From: Endoryza sp044226045
GTDB taxonomy: Bacteria > Bacteroidota > Bacteroidia > Chitinophagales > Chitinophagaceae
Reading direction: 5' to 3'
Length of the DNA stretch: 64,000 nt
Assembly (NCBI GenBank): GCA_044226045.1
Contig: JBGAHR010000010.1
Span: 1-64,000 of the forward strand
The position numbers and the translations under genes are program-made. Below, piece after piece: positions 8,568 through 16,161 of this stretch (positions within the stretch are counted from its first letter, which is position 1; each line of letters starts with the position of its first letter). Below the pieces are notes generated by a model. It was not told where the DNA came from. It ran no database searches and was given only the letters and a program-made list of their open reading frames with translations.

Positions 8568-8589
8568 ATGTCACTTTTTGGAGTGACAT
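8568..8589. promoter_or_regulatory. Putative Crp/Fnr-type operator
   Basis: ATGTCACT at 8568-8575 and AGTGACAT at 8582-8589 are exact inverted repeats separated by 6 bp, giving a 22-bp site of the usual Crp/Fnr size. It lies 24 bp upstream of the Crp/Fnr start at 8544 and 42 bp upstream of the GcvH-like start at 8631. The half-site is TGTCA rather than the TGTGA of CRP or TTGAT of FNR. Confidence 0.6.
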
Positions 8590-8618
8590 GAATTAACGGA
8601 GAGGGTTCGCCTTTAAAA

Positions 8619-8626
8619 TACTTTTG
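8619..8626 (+). promoter_or_regulatory. Possible Bacteroidota -7 box
   Basis: TACTTTTG matches the Bacteroidota -7 consensus TAnnTTTG. It sits only 4 bp before the ATG at 8631, so if used it would give a nearly leaderless mRNA. No well-placed -33 TTTG is seen, so the match could be chance. Confidence 0.3.
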
Positions 8627-8630
8627 CAAG

Positions 8631-9041
8631 ATGGAAAATAGTTCAAAAACCGACAAACGGGATTTGTATTATACGAAAGACTATGAGTGGATTGATTTTC
8701 AGGGAGCTGTTGCATACACCGGAGTTTGCCAGTTTAAACTTTCGGGGTTTAGAGAGGTACACCAGGTTGAATTTCTGACTACAGAAGGCTATTATGAGAG
8801 GGGATCTGTAATTGCAGTTATTCGGTATACTGATTATTCTATAGAAGCACATATGCCAGTAGATGGCAGGATTATACAAGTTAACCAGGCGCTACAGGAG
8901 GGAGAGGGCCACCTGCTCCTTCAACATGCAGAGGACAGGGCGTGGATAGCTCTGATGATTCCCTCTCAACCTGAACAAAAAAATGAACTGCTGCTGCCCA
9001 AACAATATCAAATGAAAAACGCCGGAAAATATGGAGAATAA
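8631..9041 (+). CDS. GcvH-like protein lacking the lipoyl lysine
   Basis: A 136-residue protein that follows the glycine-cleavage H protein fold: LYYTKDYEWI at the start corresponds to the H-protein LKYSKEHEWL, and HMPVDGRIIQVN near 74-85 corresponds to APVSGEIVAVN. The lysine that carries lipoate lies 8 residues before that Pro-Val. Here this position is D68 (RYTDYSIEAHMPV), with no lysine nearby, so the protein should not be lipoylated. It may have become a binding or scaffold protein. The downstream methyltransferase overlaps its end by 11 bp, so the two are coupled. A true gcvH is not in the window. Confidence 0.75.
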   Translation: MENSSKTDKRDLYYTKDYEWIDFQGAVAYTGVCQFKLSGFREVHQVEFLTTEGYYERGSVIAVIRYTDYSIEAHMPVDGRIIQVNQALQEGEGHLLLQHAEDRAWIALMIPSQPEQKNELLLPKQYQMKNAGKYGE

Positions 9042-9672
9042 GGGTATGTCCTTTAAAAAGAAAAAAATATCGTCGGCAGGCGATCTGGTTAGCCCACAAA
9101 AATGGTTTAGCTCCGATGAGCAATTCAGCCAGCTCTTACCGGCTCCCATGCAGGAACTCTCGTACAAACATTGGACACCCCTGGCCATTGCGAAGAAAGC
9201 AACCAGGTTTCTTTCGGTTTGGCCTGGCTGCAAGACTCTTGATATCGGAAGTGGTATTGGTAAATTTTGCCTGGCAGCGGCACATTTTGAACCTGCTGGG
9301 CTTTTTTATGGAGTAGAACAACGAAAAGACCTTGTATGGCTGGCGGATGCGACAAGGAAGAAACTGGAAATGGAAAATGTATTTTTCATTCATGGCAATT
9401 TCACCCAGATAGATTTTAGCAGTTTCGATAACTTCTACTTCTTTAATTCATTTTATGAAAACCTGACCGGTACCGACAAGATTGATAATAACCTCGAATA
9501 TTCAGGAGAACTGTATAATTATTATTCAAGTTACCTGTTCCGGCAACTGGAACGTAAACCTCCGGGAACACGGTTGGTTACCTATCACAGCAATGAAGAT
9601 GAGATTCCGGCGAACTACCACGAGGTGGGGAATGATGCCGATCAGTTGCTGAAGTTTTGGGTGAAAGTTTAA
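9031..9672 (+). CDS. Class I SAM-dependent methyltransferase
   Basis: A 213-residue Rossmann-fold methyltransferase. The SAM-binding motif I is LDIGSGIGKFCLAAA at 70-84, followed by the acidic end of strand 2 (YGVEQRKD). The post-motif FYFFNSFYENL lies near 143. The substrate is not apparent; the layout recalls protein or small-molecule methyltransferases with DOT1-like motif I, but that is weak. The start overlaps the GcvH-like gene (a second in-frame ATG at 9046 would avoid this). The pairing with a lipoate-less H-protein relative suggests that the latter might be its substrate or partner, which is inference. Confidence 0.78.
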   Translation: MENKGMSFKKKKISSAGDLVSPQKWFSSDEQFSQLLPAPMQELSYKHWTPLAIAKKATRFLSVWPGCKTLDIGSGIGKFCLAAAHFEPAGLFYGVEQRKDLVWLADATRKKLEMENVFFIHGNFTQIDFSSFDNFYFFNSFYENLTGTDKIDNNLEYSGELYNYYSSYLFRQLERKPPGTRLVTYHSNEDEIPANYHEVGNDADQLLKFWVKV

Positions 9673-9706
9673 GGGATCAGTTGACTCATTTAATCATTTA
9701 CTTAAT

Positions 9707-10258
9707 ATGACAAATAAATTGTTCGATCGATCAAATGGCATGTGTGAATTGTGCACTACCGAAAAAGCAACGATCTCTTACCTGGTCAGCCCGCATACAG
9801 ACGAGCAACCGGAACATATGGTGGGCTTATGTGCAACCTGCCTCAGGGAAATGAATGAAAGCGGTCTTTCCCAACATTGGCAGTGCCTGGCCGGTAGTAT
9901 CTGGAACAGCGAGCCCAGTGTTCAGGCGTTAACCTATCGGATCTTGTATAAACACAGGGATATTGAGTGGGCAAATGATATCCTGCAGTCTGTTCAGTTG
10001 GATGAAGAAGTTGTAAACTGGGCTGTCAGCGCTTTTGAAGTGAAAGCCGTTCATCGGGATAGCAATGGGAAAGAGCTCCAAAACGGAGATACCATTGTAA
10101 CTACCCAAACCTTGAATGTTAAAGGCGCCAATTTCATGGCTCCAAAAGGAACAGTTGTTCGAAAGATCAGGCTGGTACCAGACAATGTTGATCAAATCGA
10201 GGGAAAAGTCAATGACCAGACGATTGTCATCCTTACCCGGTTTGTCAGGAAATCCTAG
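9707..10258 (+). CDS. PhnA/YjdM-type zinc-ribbon protein
   Basis: A 183-residue cytoplasmic protein with a zinc ribbon at the N-terminus: C13-x-x-C16 (MCELC) and C42-x-x-C45 (LCATC). The C-terminal PhnA domain, about 115-182, reads KAVHRDSNGKELQNGDTI through MAPKGTVVRKIRLV to QTIVILTRFVRK. Despite the name, the family is not shown to act on phosphonates and its function is open. It lies 34 bp after the methyltransferase, a gap filled with short 7-bp-like repeats, so it may be the third gene of the same unit. The palindromic repeat copy C follows. Confidence 0.85.
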   Translation: MTNKLFDRSNGMCELCTTEKATISYLVSPHTDEQPEHMVGLCATCLREMNESGLSQHWQCLAGSIWNSEPSVQALTYRILYKHRDIEWANDILQSVQLDEEVVNWAVSAFEVKAVHRDSNGKELQNGDTIVTTQTLNVKGANFMAPKGTVVRKIRLVPDNVDQIEGKVNDQTIVILTRFVRKS

Positions 10259-10333
10259 AATTTATTAAAGGGCAAGGAGCCAATAAACCAATTAGTCAAT
10301 AAGCCAATTTGTCAATTAACAGCAAGGCCTCAG
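10259..10333. repeat. Short degenerate direct repeats after the PhnA-type gene
   Basis: From about 10278 to 10320 the sequence alternates AGCCAAT, ACCAATT, AGTCAAT and GTCAATT units of 7-8 bp. It is one of the heptamer-like tracts found just after stop codons in this window and lies immediately left of palindromic copy C. Confidence 0.5.
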
Positions 10334-10597
10334 GCTGGCGCGGGTATGGTCGATCGTGAGTAACCATTTCGGAGACTTGCGACCTACCCGTGCCATAGTT
10401 GTTCCATCTAAGTGGATGCTAAAAAGAACATTCGCAGTTTTAGATATCTCAGCATTAAAGCCAGGTAAAGTTCTTTTGTATGGCTATTTTAAAGCAGCCT
10501 GCAGTTTTTCGGTCAACCTTTTCCTCGTGAAACTAAGGCACGGGTAGGTCGCGTCATCCTGATATATGAGATCTCTGCTGACCATACCCGCGCCAGC
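10334..10597. repeat. Palindromic BIME-like repeat, copy C
   Basis: A complete 264-bp copy. The outer arms are GCTGGCGCGGGTATGGTC at 10334-10351 and its reverse complement at 10580-10597. The inner arms are 10379-10400 and 10531-10552 with one mismatch. The core is close to that of copy A, with scattered substitutions. It is followed at 10619-10655 by CGTAATC/CGTAATT heptamers of the same kind as those around copies A and B. The remaining bases up to 10797 show no gene. Confidence 0.8.
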
Positions 10598-10797
10598 GGG
10601 GTGAGTTGTCATTTCCATCCGTCATTCGTAATCCGTAATCCGTAATTCGTAATTCCATAGGCCATTAGCTAACTGTCTCCCATCGGATGGTTCTCAGAAA
10701 AATTCCCTGATTTTTTTTTCGTGTTTGTAATTCCTTTTATCATCCTGATACCAATATTATAACTCCGGAGATTTTATAATGTTTAAAGTTGATAAAA

Positions 10798-11700
10798 ATG
10801 AAAACCAGAAATATTAAACGTTTTGTATTCTTCCTCGGCCTTTTCATCTTGACGAAAAGTGCTTTTCCGCAGGGTCAACCAAAGCAGGGAGTTTTCTATG
10901 CGGTGACGGGTAAGGAGTTGAAGGACACCTCCTGGCTTTTTGGCACTTACCACCTGATCAATGAATCTTTCCTGACTAATAATACCAATGTGCTTTCTGC
11001 CTATTCGAATTCGAAAGCAGTTGTGGTAGAGATTGTTCAAGATTCTACCGAAATGGCCGCAGCACAGTCGCAAACCATGCTTCAGAACAAGCAGCTCTCC
11101 GGTTTGTTACCAGAGGAATTCCGCGACAGTCTCGACAAGGAATTCAAGGCCAGCTTCGGACAGGGCATCAGTGGATTCGACCGGTTTAAACCGATGTTGG
11201 TCATGTTAACTTATTCAATGGTTAACCTCATGAAAGATAACCAGGCAATACTGAAAAGGTACACGGGCTTACCCCTCGATGCTTTCTTTGCAAAAACCGG
11301 AAAGGACCAGGGTAAAAATGTTGTGGCATTGGAAACAATCGGGCAGCAGATGGACCTCCTTTTTAACAGCCTCTCCGACGAGGAGCAGGCTCAGGCGCTG
11401 CGACAATACTTCTGGTTCAGGGAGCGAAACCGGAAACTGGGCAATGATCTGCTGGCGGCTTACCTGGAGAATGATCTGGAGAAAATTCAGCAGGTATACC
11501 GGCTTTCTATAGCCACTTCCGGTAGTATGGATAATCTGGTCACTGCCAGGAATAATAACTGGATGAAAGTATTACCCTCTCTTTTGAGTAAGCAGCCGAG
11601 TTTTGTGGCGGTAGGCGCTTTACACCTGGCGGGACCAGATGGTTTGGTAGAACAATTACGACAGGCCGGCTATACCGTAACCGCACAAAACCTGCAATAG
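10798..11700 (+). CDS. TraB/GumN family secreted protein
   Basis: A 300-residue protein with a signal peptide (FVFFLGLFILTKSAFPQG). It carries the TraB/GumN signatures: WLFGTYHLINESF near 43-55, with the conserved GTYH, and a C-terminal SFVAVGALHLAGPDGLVEQLRQAGY. The family resembles the Tiki metalloprotease fold; the conserved His and Glu residues are present, but activity is untested. The ATG at 10798 was preferred to a TTG three codons upstream. Its stop codon shares a base with the GTG start of the ECF sigma factor, so it heads a four-gene operon with the sigma factor and two membrane proteins. Confidence 0.88.
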   Translation: MKTRNIKRFVFFLGLFILTKSAFPQGQPKQGVFYAVTGKELKDTSWLFGTYHLINESFLTNNTNVLSAYSNSKAVVVEIVQDSTEMAAAQSQTMLQNKQLSGLLPEEFRDSLDKEFKASFGQGISGFDRFKPMLVMLTYSMVNLMKDNQAILKRYTGLPLDAFFAKTGKDQGKNVVALETIGQQMDLLFNSLSDEEQAQALRQYFWFRERNRKLGNDLLAAYLENDLEKIQQVYRLSIATSGSMDNLVTARNNNWMKVLPSLLSKQPSFVAVGALHLAGPDGLVEQLRQAGYTVTAQNLQ

Positions 11701-12179
11701 TGACCGAAGCGGAATTCTTAATACAGGTGAAGCTGAACCAGGGTATCATTTATAAACTGGTTTCGTTATATGCCGTTGATTCGGAAGAAAAAAAGGATTT
11801 ATACCAGGAGATCATCCTCCAGGCATGGAAAGGAATAAAGAATTTCAGAGGAGATTCAAAGTTCAGCACCTGGTTGTACCGGGTTTCATTGAATACTATT
11901 CTGACGCTTAAGAGAAAGGAACAGATGATCGAATACAAGGATACTTTGGATCCCTATGCTGATTTGATTCAATCCGATCCATCACGGGTTGACACTGAAA
12001 ATATCCGGCAGGCGATCAGGCAGCTCCACGCCACAGACAGAGCCATTATTTCCCTGCATCTGGACGGATATGACAATGGGGAGATTTCTACTATGATTGG
12101 TATCAGCAACAATCATGTATCGGTCAAATTGCACAGAATAAAGCAACAATTATCCAAAATACTAAAAACAGCAGAATGA
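11700..12179 (+). CDS. ECF-type RNA polymerase sigma factor
   Basis: A 159-residue sigma-70 family protein with only regions 2 and 4. Region 2 covers about 20-75 (KKDLYQEIILQAWKGI and FRGDSKFSTWLYRVSLN). Region 4 covers about 103-155 (HATDRAIISLHLDGYDNGEI, then ISNNHVSVKLHRIKQQL). The start is a GTG that overlaps the TAG of the TraB-like gene by one base. The next gene begins in an ATGA overlap. No FecR follows; instead an unknown membrane protein does, which could serve as anti-sigma factor. Confidence 0.9.
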   Translation: MTEAEFLIQVKLNQGIIYKLVSLYAVDSEEKKDLYQEIILQAWKGIKNFRGDSKFSTWLYRVSLNTILTLKRKEQMIEYKDTLDPYADLIQSDPSRVDTENIRQAIRQLHATDRAIISLHLDGYDNGEISTMIGISNNHVSVKLHRIKQQLSKILKTAE

Positions 12180-12781
12180 ACTGGGAAGATAAATGGAAGG
12201 AAATAAGCAGTGAGGATGATATGTTGTCAAACCTGATTGAAAGAGGAGTGCCAACGACACCTTCAAAAGACCCGTTGCAGAAAATAAAAAAGGGGTTGCT
12301 GATCAACGCATGTATAGGAATCGTGGTGGCCGTTGGGTATCTCCTGGTAATGATATTTTTCCCCGTATGGCAGGTTTTTCTTTGTATAGGAATCGTTTTT
12401 TTGTTTACGGTTTGGATATTGATGAAATCCTGGAAGCTTTATTTCAATATGAACAAGTCCCGTAATGAAAACAGTTTATTGGAGGAAATGAAGCGCCATT
12501 ACCAGGGTATCAAAGACTGGATGAATATTCAGCAGCGTGCCGGTTTGCTGATTTATCCGGTGGCTGCGGCAGGAGGATTTATGGTGGGTGGTTCATTGGG
12601 CGCAGGGAAACCCATCAGTGTAGTGATGTCAAAGCCCGTCATGCTGGTGGCTTTAGTGATTGTTGTTGCAATGCTGGTGCCTGTTTGCGTGTACCTCGCC
12701 AAATGGTTGAACAGGCGTTACTTTGGAAAATATGCAGAGCTGTTAAAGGAGAATATTGAGAGGCTTCAAAAAGAAAATTAA
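12176..12781 (+). CDS. Membrane protein coupled to the ECF sigma factor
   Basis: A 201-residue protein I do not recognise. The first 40 residues are soluble (MNWEDKWKEISSEDDMLSNL), then come two helices at about 42-62 and 66-88, a charged loop with RNENSLLEEMKRHYQGIKDW, and two further helices at about 124-142 and 150-172, ending in a charged tail. It starts within the stop codon of the sigma factor gene (ATGA), so translation is coupled. By position, and by its cytoplasmic N-terminal segment, it is a candidate anti-sigma factor, but no known anti-sigma domain is visible. Confidence 0.7.
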   Translation: MNWEDKWKEISSEDDMLSNLIERGVPTTPSKDPLQKIKKGLLINACIGIVVAVGYLLVMIFFPVWQVFLCIGIVFLFTVWILMKSWKLYFNMNKSRNENSLLEEMKRHYQGIKDWMNIQQRAGLLIYPVAAAGGFMVGGSLGAGKPISVVMSKPVMLVALVIVVAMLVPVCVYLAKWLNRRYFGKYAELLKENIERLQKEN

Positions 12782-12788
12782 TCAATCA

Positions 12789-13046
12789 ATGATTATGCAA
12801 AATCAGGTTCATAAAGTTCGCCAACTACCAAACAGAGTCCTGTATGTGGTATTTCTGTTGGCTACGATCTTTTTCATCGCAAGTAAAGATTTTAATACCG
12901 CTGTCATTTTCGGGGGCATCGGGCTGGTATTTGATCCTTTCGATCAGTCAAGGGCGTTTGGCGCCCGGCCTATATGGCAAAAGGTATGGCTGATACTGCA
13001 TCTGGCGCTGGTGTTGGGCATTCTGGTGATTTCGATCAGCCAGTAA
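12789..13046 (+). CDS. Small two-helix membrane protein
   Basis: An 85-residue protein starting MIMQNQVHKVRQLPNRV, with helices at about 19-35 (YVVFLLATIFFIAS) and 62-82 (VWLILHLALVLGILVIS) around a loop containing DPFDQSRAFGARPIWQ. It begins 7 bp after the preceding gene and completes the TraB-sigma-membrane protein operon. An upstream in-frame ATG at 12756 would overlap the previous gene. Similar small proteins occur in Bacteroidota without known function. Confidence 0.6.
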   Translation: MIMQNQVHKVRQLPNRVLYVVFLLATIFFIASKDFNTAVIFGGIGLVFDPFDQSRAFGARPIWQKVWLILHLALVLGILVISISQ

Positions 13047-13343
13047 ACCGGGTGTTGCTCCGGTATAAGCCTCAAGCCGGTTATTACCAGGCTAGGATTA
13101 ATCTTTGGGTAGGCAATCCCTGCTATTTCCGAGAAAATATTGATTCAGCAATTAAAGGAGCCGGAGAGAGATCAATGGGTAATAAAGTAGAACTACAACG
13201 AAATTCCCCCGAGAACTGATTATACACTTTCAAAAAACGGGAAATCATTTATGCCGATCCTGGAGAAAATTTATTCCTGGGTTTCCAGAAATGGGATTGC
13301 TGACTTAACAGACAAGTGGCGAAGAGGAATTTTTTAATGGCAG
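13047..13343. other. Intergenic stretch, nothing identified
   Basis: Between two convergent transcription units. I find no convincing gene, RNA or strong terminator hairpin here. Short open frames present have no sensible composition. Confidence 0.4.
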
Positions 13344-13706
13344 TTAAAGAAATTGCTTCCAATGAATGAAAAATGGCAACACCAGTACCCAGATCAAAAA
13401 GAATACTGCCATCTCTTTCGGGTAAGATTTTCTATTGATGATGGCCGGTACTGCGACGAACATCAGCCAGGCCGATTTATAGATCAGTTGAAACAGCAAG
13501 ATCAATTGCATTTTTTCTGGTTGCCACAGACCAACAACCGACAATACAAAAACGGCAAACCACAAAGCCCCGACAAGCCTGATCGATTCTGAGTAAGCTA
13601 TTTTTCCACTAAAGACCGTTGTTTGAGCCGTTCGGGGAAAAAACAAGGAACAAATACTTATCCAGCCTGCCACTAATACATTCGCCAGGTAAATCACTGT
13701 TAACAC
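13344..13706 (-). CDS. Small four-helix membrane protein
   Basis: A 120-residue hydrophobic protein with four predicted helices: VIYLANVLVAGWISICSLFF, IRLVGALWFAVFVLSVVGLW, LILLFQLIYKSAWLMFVAVP and AVFFLIWVLVLPFFIHW. It resembles small Bacteroidota membrane proteins of unknown role, and I cannot name a family. It lies 25 bp downstream of the SRPBCC gene on the same strand and is probably cotranscribed with it and the Crp/Fnr-like gene. Confidence 0.65.
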   Translation of the reverse strand: MLTVIYLANVLVAGWISICSLFFPRTAQTTVFSGKIAYSESIRLVGALWFAVFVLSVVGLWQPEKMQLILLFQLIYKSAWLMFVAVPAIINRKSYPKEMAVFFLIWVLVLPFFIHWKQFL

Positions 13707-13731
13707 AATCGGATCGTTTTAGAAAATAGTA

Positions 13732-14211
13732 CTAATGGTTTTCTGCCTGCTGTTTGATCTGGTTCATTACTTCGGGTAGCATTGACCGGTATTTTTTACC
13801 CAATTTGTTGCCCAACACTTTCTTTAGTATTCCTGTAAATGCAACGTCGTGGGTAAATGAAGTAATTCCATCCCTTACTTCCAGGGTACGTTTGATAATC
13901 AGCCAACCCAGCGGGACTCTGGTTTTAAATGTATAAGATTGTCCCTCCTTGATTTCTGTTATCACAAATTTCGATCTGGGCCCCTTGTCGGGTTTTATTT
14001 TCCCTTTAGCACCGATCATAAAAGCGCCGTCGAGTGTTGCCGATTTTAATCCCTTATCCCATGTATGCCAGTTTGGGACGTTCGTCCAGATTTGCCAGAT
14101 GGCATCCGGTAAGGCGTCAGTTGTAACGGTATGACTAAAGTGGTAGTTACTTTGCTGAGAGGAGCCATCCATAAAGGTGAAGATTAGTAAGGTGGTGAGT
14201 AGTTGTTTCAT
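13732..14211 (-). CDS. SRPBCC-family protein with signal peptide
   Basis: A 159-residue protein of the START/polyketide-cyclase-like helix-grip fold. After a probable signal peptide (MKQLLTTLLIFTFMDGSSQ) it reads DAIWQIWTNVPNWHTWDKGL near 37-56, the usual opening of such ligand-binding domains, then GKIKPDKGPRSKFVITEI and YTFKTRVPLGWLIIKRTLEV strands and a long C-terminal helix. It probably binds a small hydrophobic ligand, but the ligand cannot be told. It sits 56 bp after the Crp/Fnr-like regulator and 25 bp before a small membrane protein. Confidence 0.78.
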   Translation of the reverse strand: MKQLLTTLLIFTFMDGSSQQSNYHFSHTVTTDALPDAIWQIWTNVPNWHTWDKGLKSATLDGAFMIGAKGKIKPDKGPRSKFVITEIKEGQSYTFKTRVPLGWLIIKRTLEVRDGITSFTHDVAFTGILKKVLGNKLGKKYRSMLPEVMNQIKQQAENH

Positions 14212-14267
14212 ATGTTATGTTGAAACACAAAACTCAACGCTGAAATGGTCATTTCACTTCACCCATG

Positions 14268-14846
14268 TTAACTTCCTGGTTTCCGCATGATATTTTTTCG
14301 GATCCTGCTGAGGGACTGCGGGGCAATGCCGAGATAGGAAGCCAGGTATTTAAGAGGTATTCTTTGCAGGAGAGTATGGTTGTTTCGGATCATTTTGGCA
14401 TAGCGGTTTTCAGCAGTTTCTGTTTGTATTTCCAGGAGAATGGATTCTGTGTAGTATTGGACTTCCTGCACCAGCTTTCTTACAAAGGTATTCCAGCCAT
14501 TCCCTTCAAGCAGTTTATTGGCTTGTTGCAGACTCATCTGCCACACAACTGATTTTTCTATAGCCTGGATGTTTTCATTGGCTGGTAATTCCTTTGTGAA
14601 ACTGAATTGCGAAGTGAAACAATAGGGGGCTTCCGTAAAGAACTTGGTAACTTCCTTTCCATCCCTTACAATGAAATAGCGCATAAGACCTGATTCCAGG
14701 AAATACAGATGGCGACAGATACTTCCCTCCCTGAGTAATATCTCCTCTTCCTGAAGTGTTTTGCAACTAAGGGAATCGGCAATTGCCCGCCATTCTTCGG
14801 ATGTGAGCTTTGTGTATTTTTGAATGTATTCTTTCAGGGTGTTCAT
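14268..14846 (-). CDS. Crp/Fnr-family regulator (short type)
   Basis: A 192-residue regulator of the short Bacteroidota type. The effector domain spans about 25-115 (LQEEEILLREGSICRHLYFLESGLMRYF). The DNA-binding helix-turn-helix is at about 160-185, IPLKYLASYLGIAPQSLSRIRK. No cysteine cluster is visible. Proteins of this group often control small downstream genes, as here with the SRPBCC and membrane protein genes. Upstream, about 25-30 bp before the start, lies GTTCGTTCGTAACG, which resembles the repeat in front of the LytS-like kinase at 4468. Confidence 0.88.
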   Translation of the reverse strand: MNTLKEYIQKYTKLTSEEWRAIADSLSCKTLQEEEILLREGSICRHLYFLESGLMRYFIVRDGKEVTKFFTEAPYCFTSQFSFTKELPANENIQAIEKSVVWQMSLQQANKLLEGNGWNTFVRKLVQEVQYYTESILLEIQTETAENRYAKMIRNNHTLLQRIPLKYLASYLGIAPQSLSRIRKNIMRKPGS

Positions 14847-15324
14847 TCAGGTTGTTCGTTCGTAACGATTGAAAATACAAAGACCGGATATTTCGCCGGC
14901 TTTTTGTTTAGTTTTTGGAAGATTTTTATAGAACGAATAATTACTTGAATACCGGTGAAACATCTTGATTGATCTTTTACAGACAGTAGTTGCACAGTTT
15001 CGTTGAGATATGCAGATGACAAAGTTTTGATGGTAATTTTCTTTCCACTCTACTTGTGTAATCGTTGAGAGCTTACACAACAGATCGGTCACCCCGGCTG
15101 TAAATTTTTAAAGAGCATTAACTAGGACTACCAGATCCTTACCTACAGGCTATCACACAAGAAAGTTAATATTCGGTATCGACTTGTTAATGTGGAATCA
15201 TACAATTAGTCAGGTTTTATCATTCAAACAACCTTTTATTTGCGACCGGATAACAATAGATGCGCCCCTGTCGTTTTGCAGGATCGGCTTTAAATTGTAT
15301 TTTACTGTTACATTTTTAACGGCC
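14847..15324. other. Divergent intergenic region
   Basis: It separates the minus-strand Crp/Fnr gene from the plus-strand AraC gene and must hold both promoters. The visible features are GTTCGTTCGTAACG near 14873-14886 and a weak CCGG-loop-CCGG palindrome near 14883-14900 followed by a T-run. No gene is supported; the frame upstream of 15325 is open back to 15184 but does not look coding. Confidence 0.4.
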
Positions 15325-16101
15325 ATGCCTCAGTTTACATTCAGCAGGCTACCATTTTTTGATAATACGGAGCTTTTTGCTTCTGAAAGTGAGAATGAGT
15401 ATTTCCCTTTTCATTTTCATGATATTTTCTGTGTATCGCTCATTACGAGGGGCACAGAGGTTTTGAAGAATACCGAACAGGAGTTTATAGCGCCCGCAGG
15501 AAGTATTAGTATTACACAGGCTCATGAAGTGCATCGTAATTTTGCGCTGGAAAACATTGGGTACAGCTATAAGACGTTGTATGTAAACCCCGATGTACTG
15601 AAATTTTATAATAACAACAGGGCTGTCGTTCACCTCGAAAGGGTGATTTACAACCCGGAACTTTTTCAAAATTTATCCCGGATCTTCGCCGGCCAGGAAG
15701 TTGAAACTGGTTTATTGCAGAACTGCTTTTCGCAACTGGCACAGCATGCCGAAAGCCTGCAACAGAAAAGAAACTGGCAGAATACCTTTTGTCGGATAGA
15801 TGAGATTATCGACAGCCATCCCAATAAACCTATCAATAGTAATTGGCTGGCCAGTCAATTTTGCATGAGCAAGTTTCATTTCATAAGAGAGTTTAAAAAG
15901 GCCAGGGGCGTTACGCCACAAGTATATATCATGTTGTACCGGTTGGGCAAGGCCAAGAAAATGTTGCTGCAGGAGATTCCTGTGACGGATGTTGCCCTTA
16001 TCAATGGGTTTTACGATGCCAGTCATTTCATACACCACTTCAAGCGATATTTTGGAATTACTCCTGCTTCCTATGCCGGTGCGGCCGGGATTTCAAAATA
16101 A
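15325..16101 (+). CDS. AraC-family transcriptional regulator
   Basis: A 258-residue regulator. The N-terminal cupin-like sensor domain, about 1-140, carries YFPFHFHDIFCVSLITRGTE, the usual metal-cupin-like opening, and SITQAHEVHRNFALENIGYSYKTLYV. The C-terminal AraC domain, about 160-255, has two helix-turn-helices: NWLASQFCMSKFHFIREFKK, and VTDVALINGFYDASHFIHHFK followed by GITPASYAGAA. The ATG at 15325 was chosen because the cupin domain begins just after it; the frame is open to 15184. It is transcribed alone, and the downstream DUF4932-like gene 60 bp away may be a target or a partner. Confidence 0.9.
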   Translation: MPQFTFSRLPFFDNTELFASESENEYFPFHFHDIFCVSLITRGTEVLKNTEQEFIAPAGSISITQAHEVHRNFALENIGYSYKTLYVNPDVLKFYNNNRAVVHLERVIYNPELFQNLSRIFAGQEVETGLLQNCFSQLAQHAESLQQKRNWQNTFCRIDEIIDSHPNKPINSNWLASQFCMSKFHFIREFKKARGVTPQVYIMLYRLGKAKKMLLQEIPVTDVALINGFYDASHFIHHFKRYFGITPASYAGAAGISK

Positions 16102-16161
16102 TAGCAATTTCATACAATCCTATTTGATTGGCTGATTGTATTATTGTTGAAAACCAGGTCT

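Noticed and set aside
12974..13219. 81-codon frame after the small membrane protein
   Set aside because: It overlaps that gene out of frame and has no sensible hydrophobic or domain pattern.
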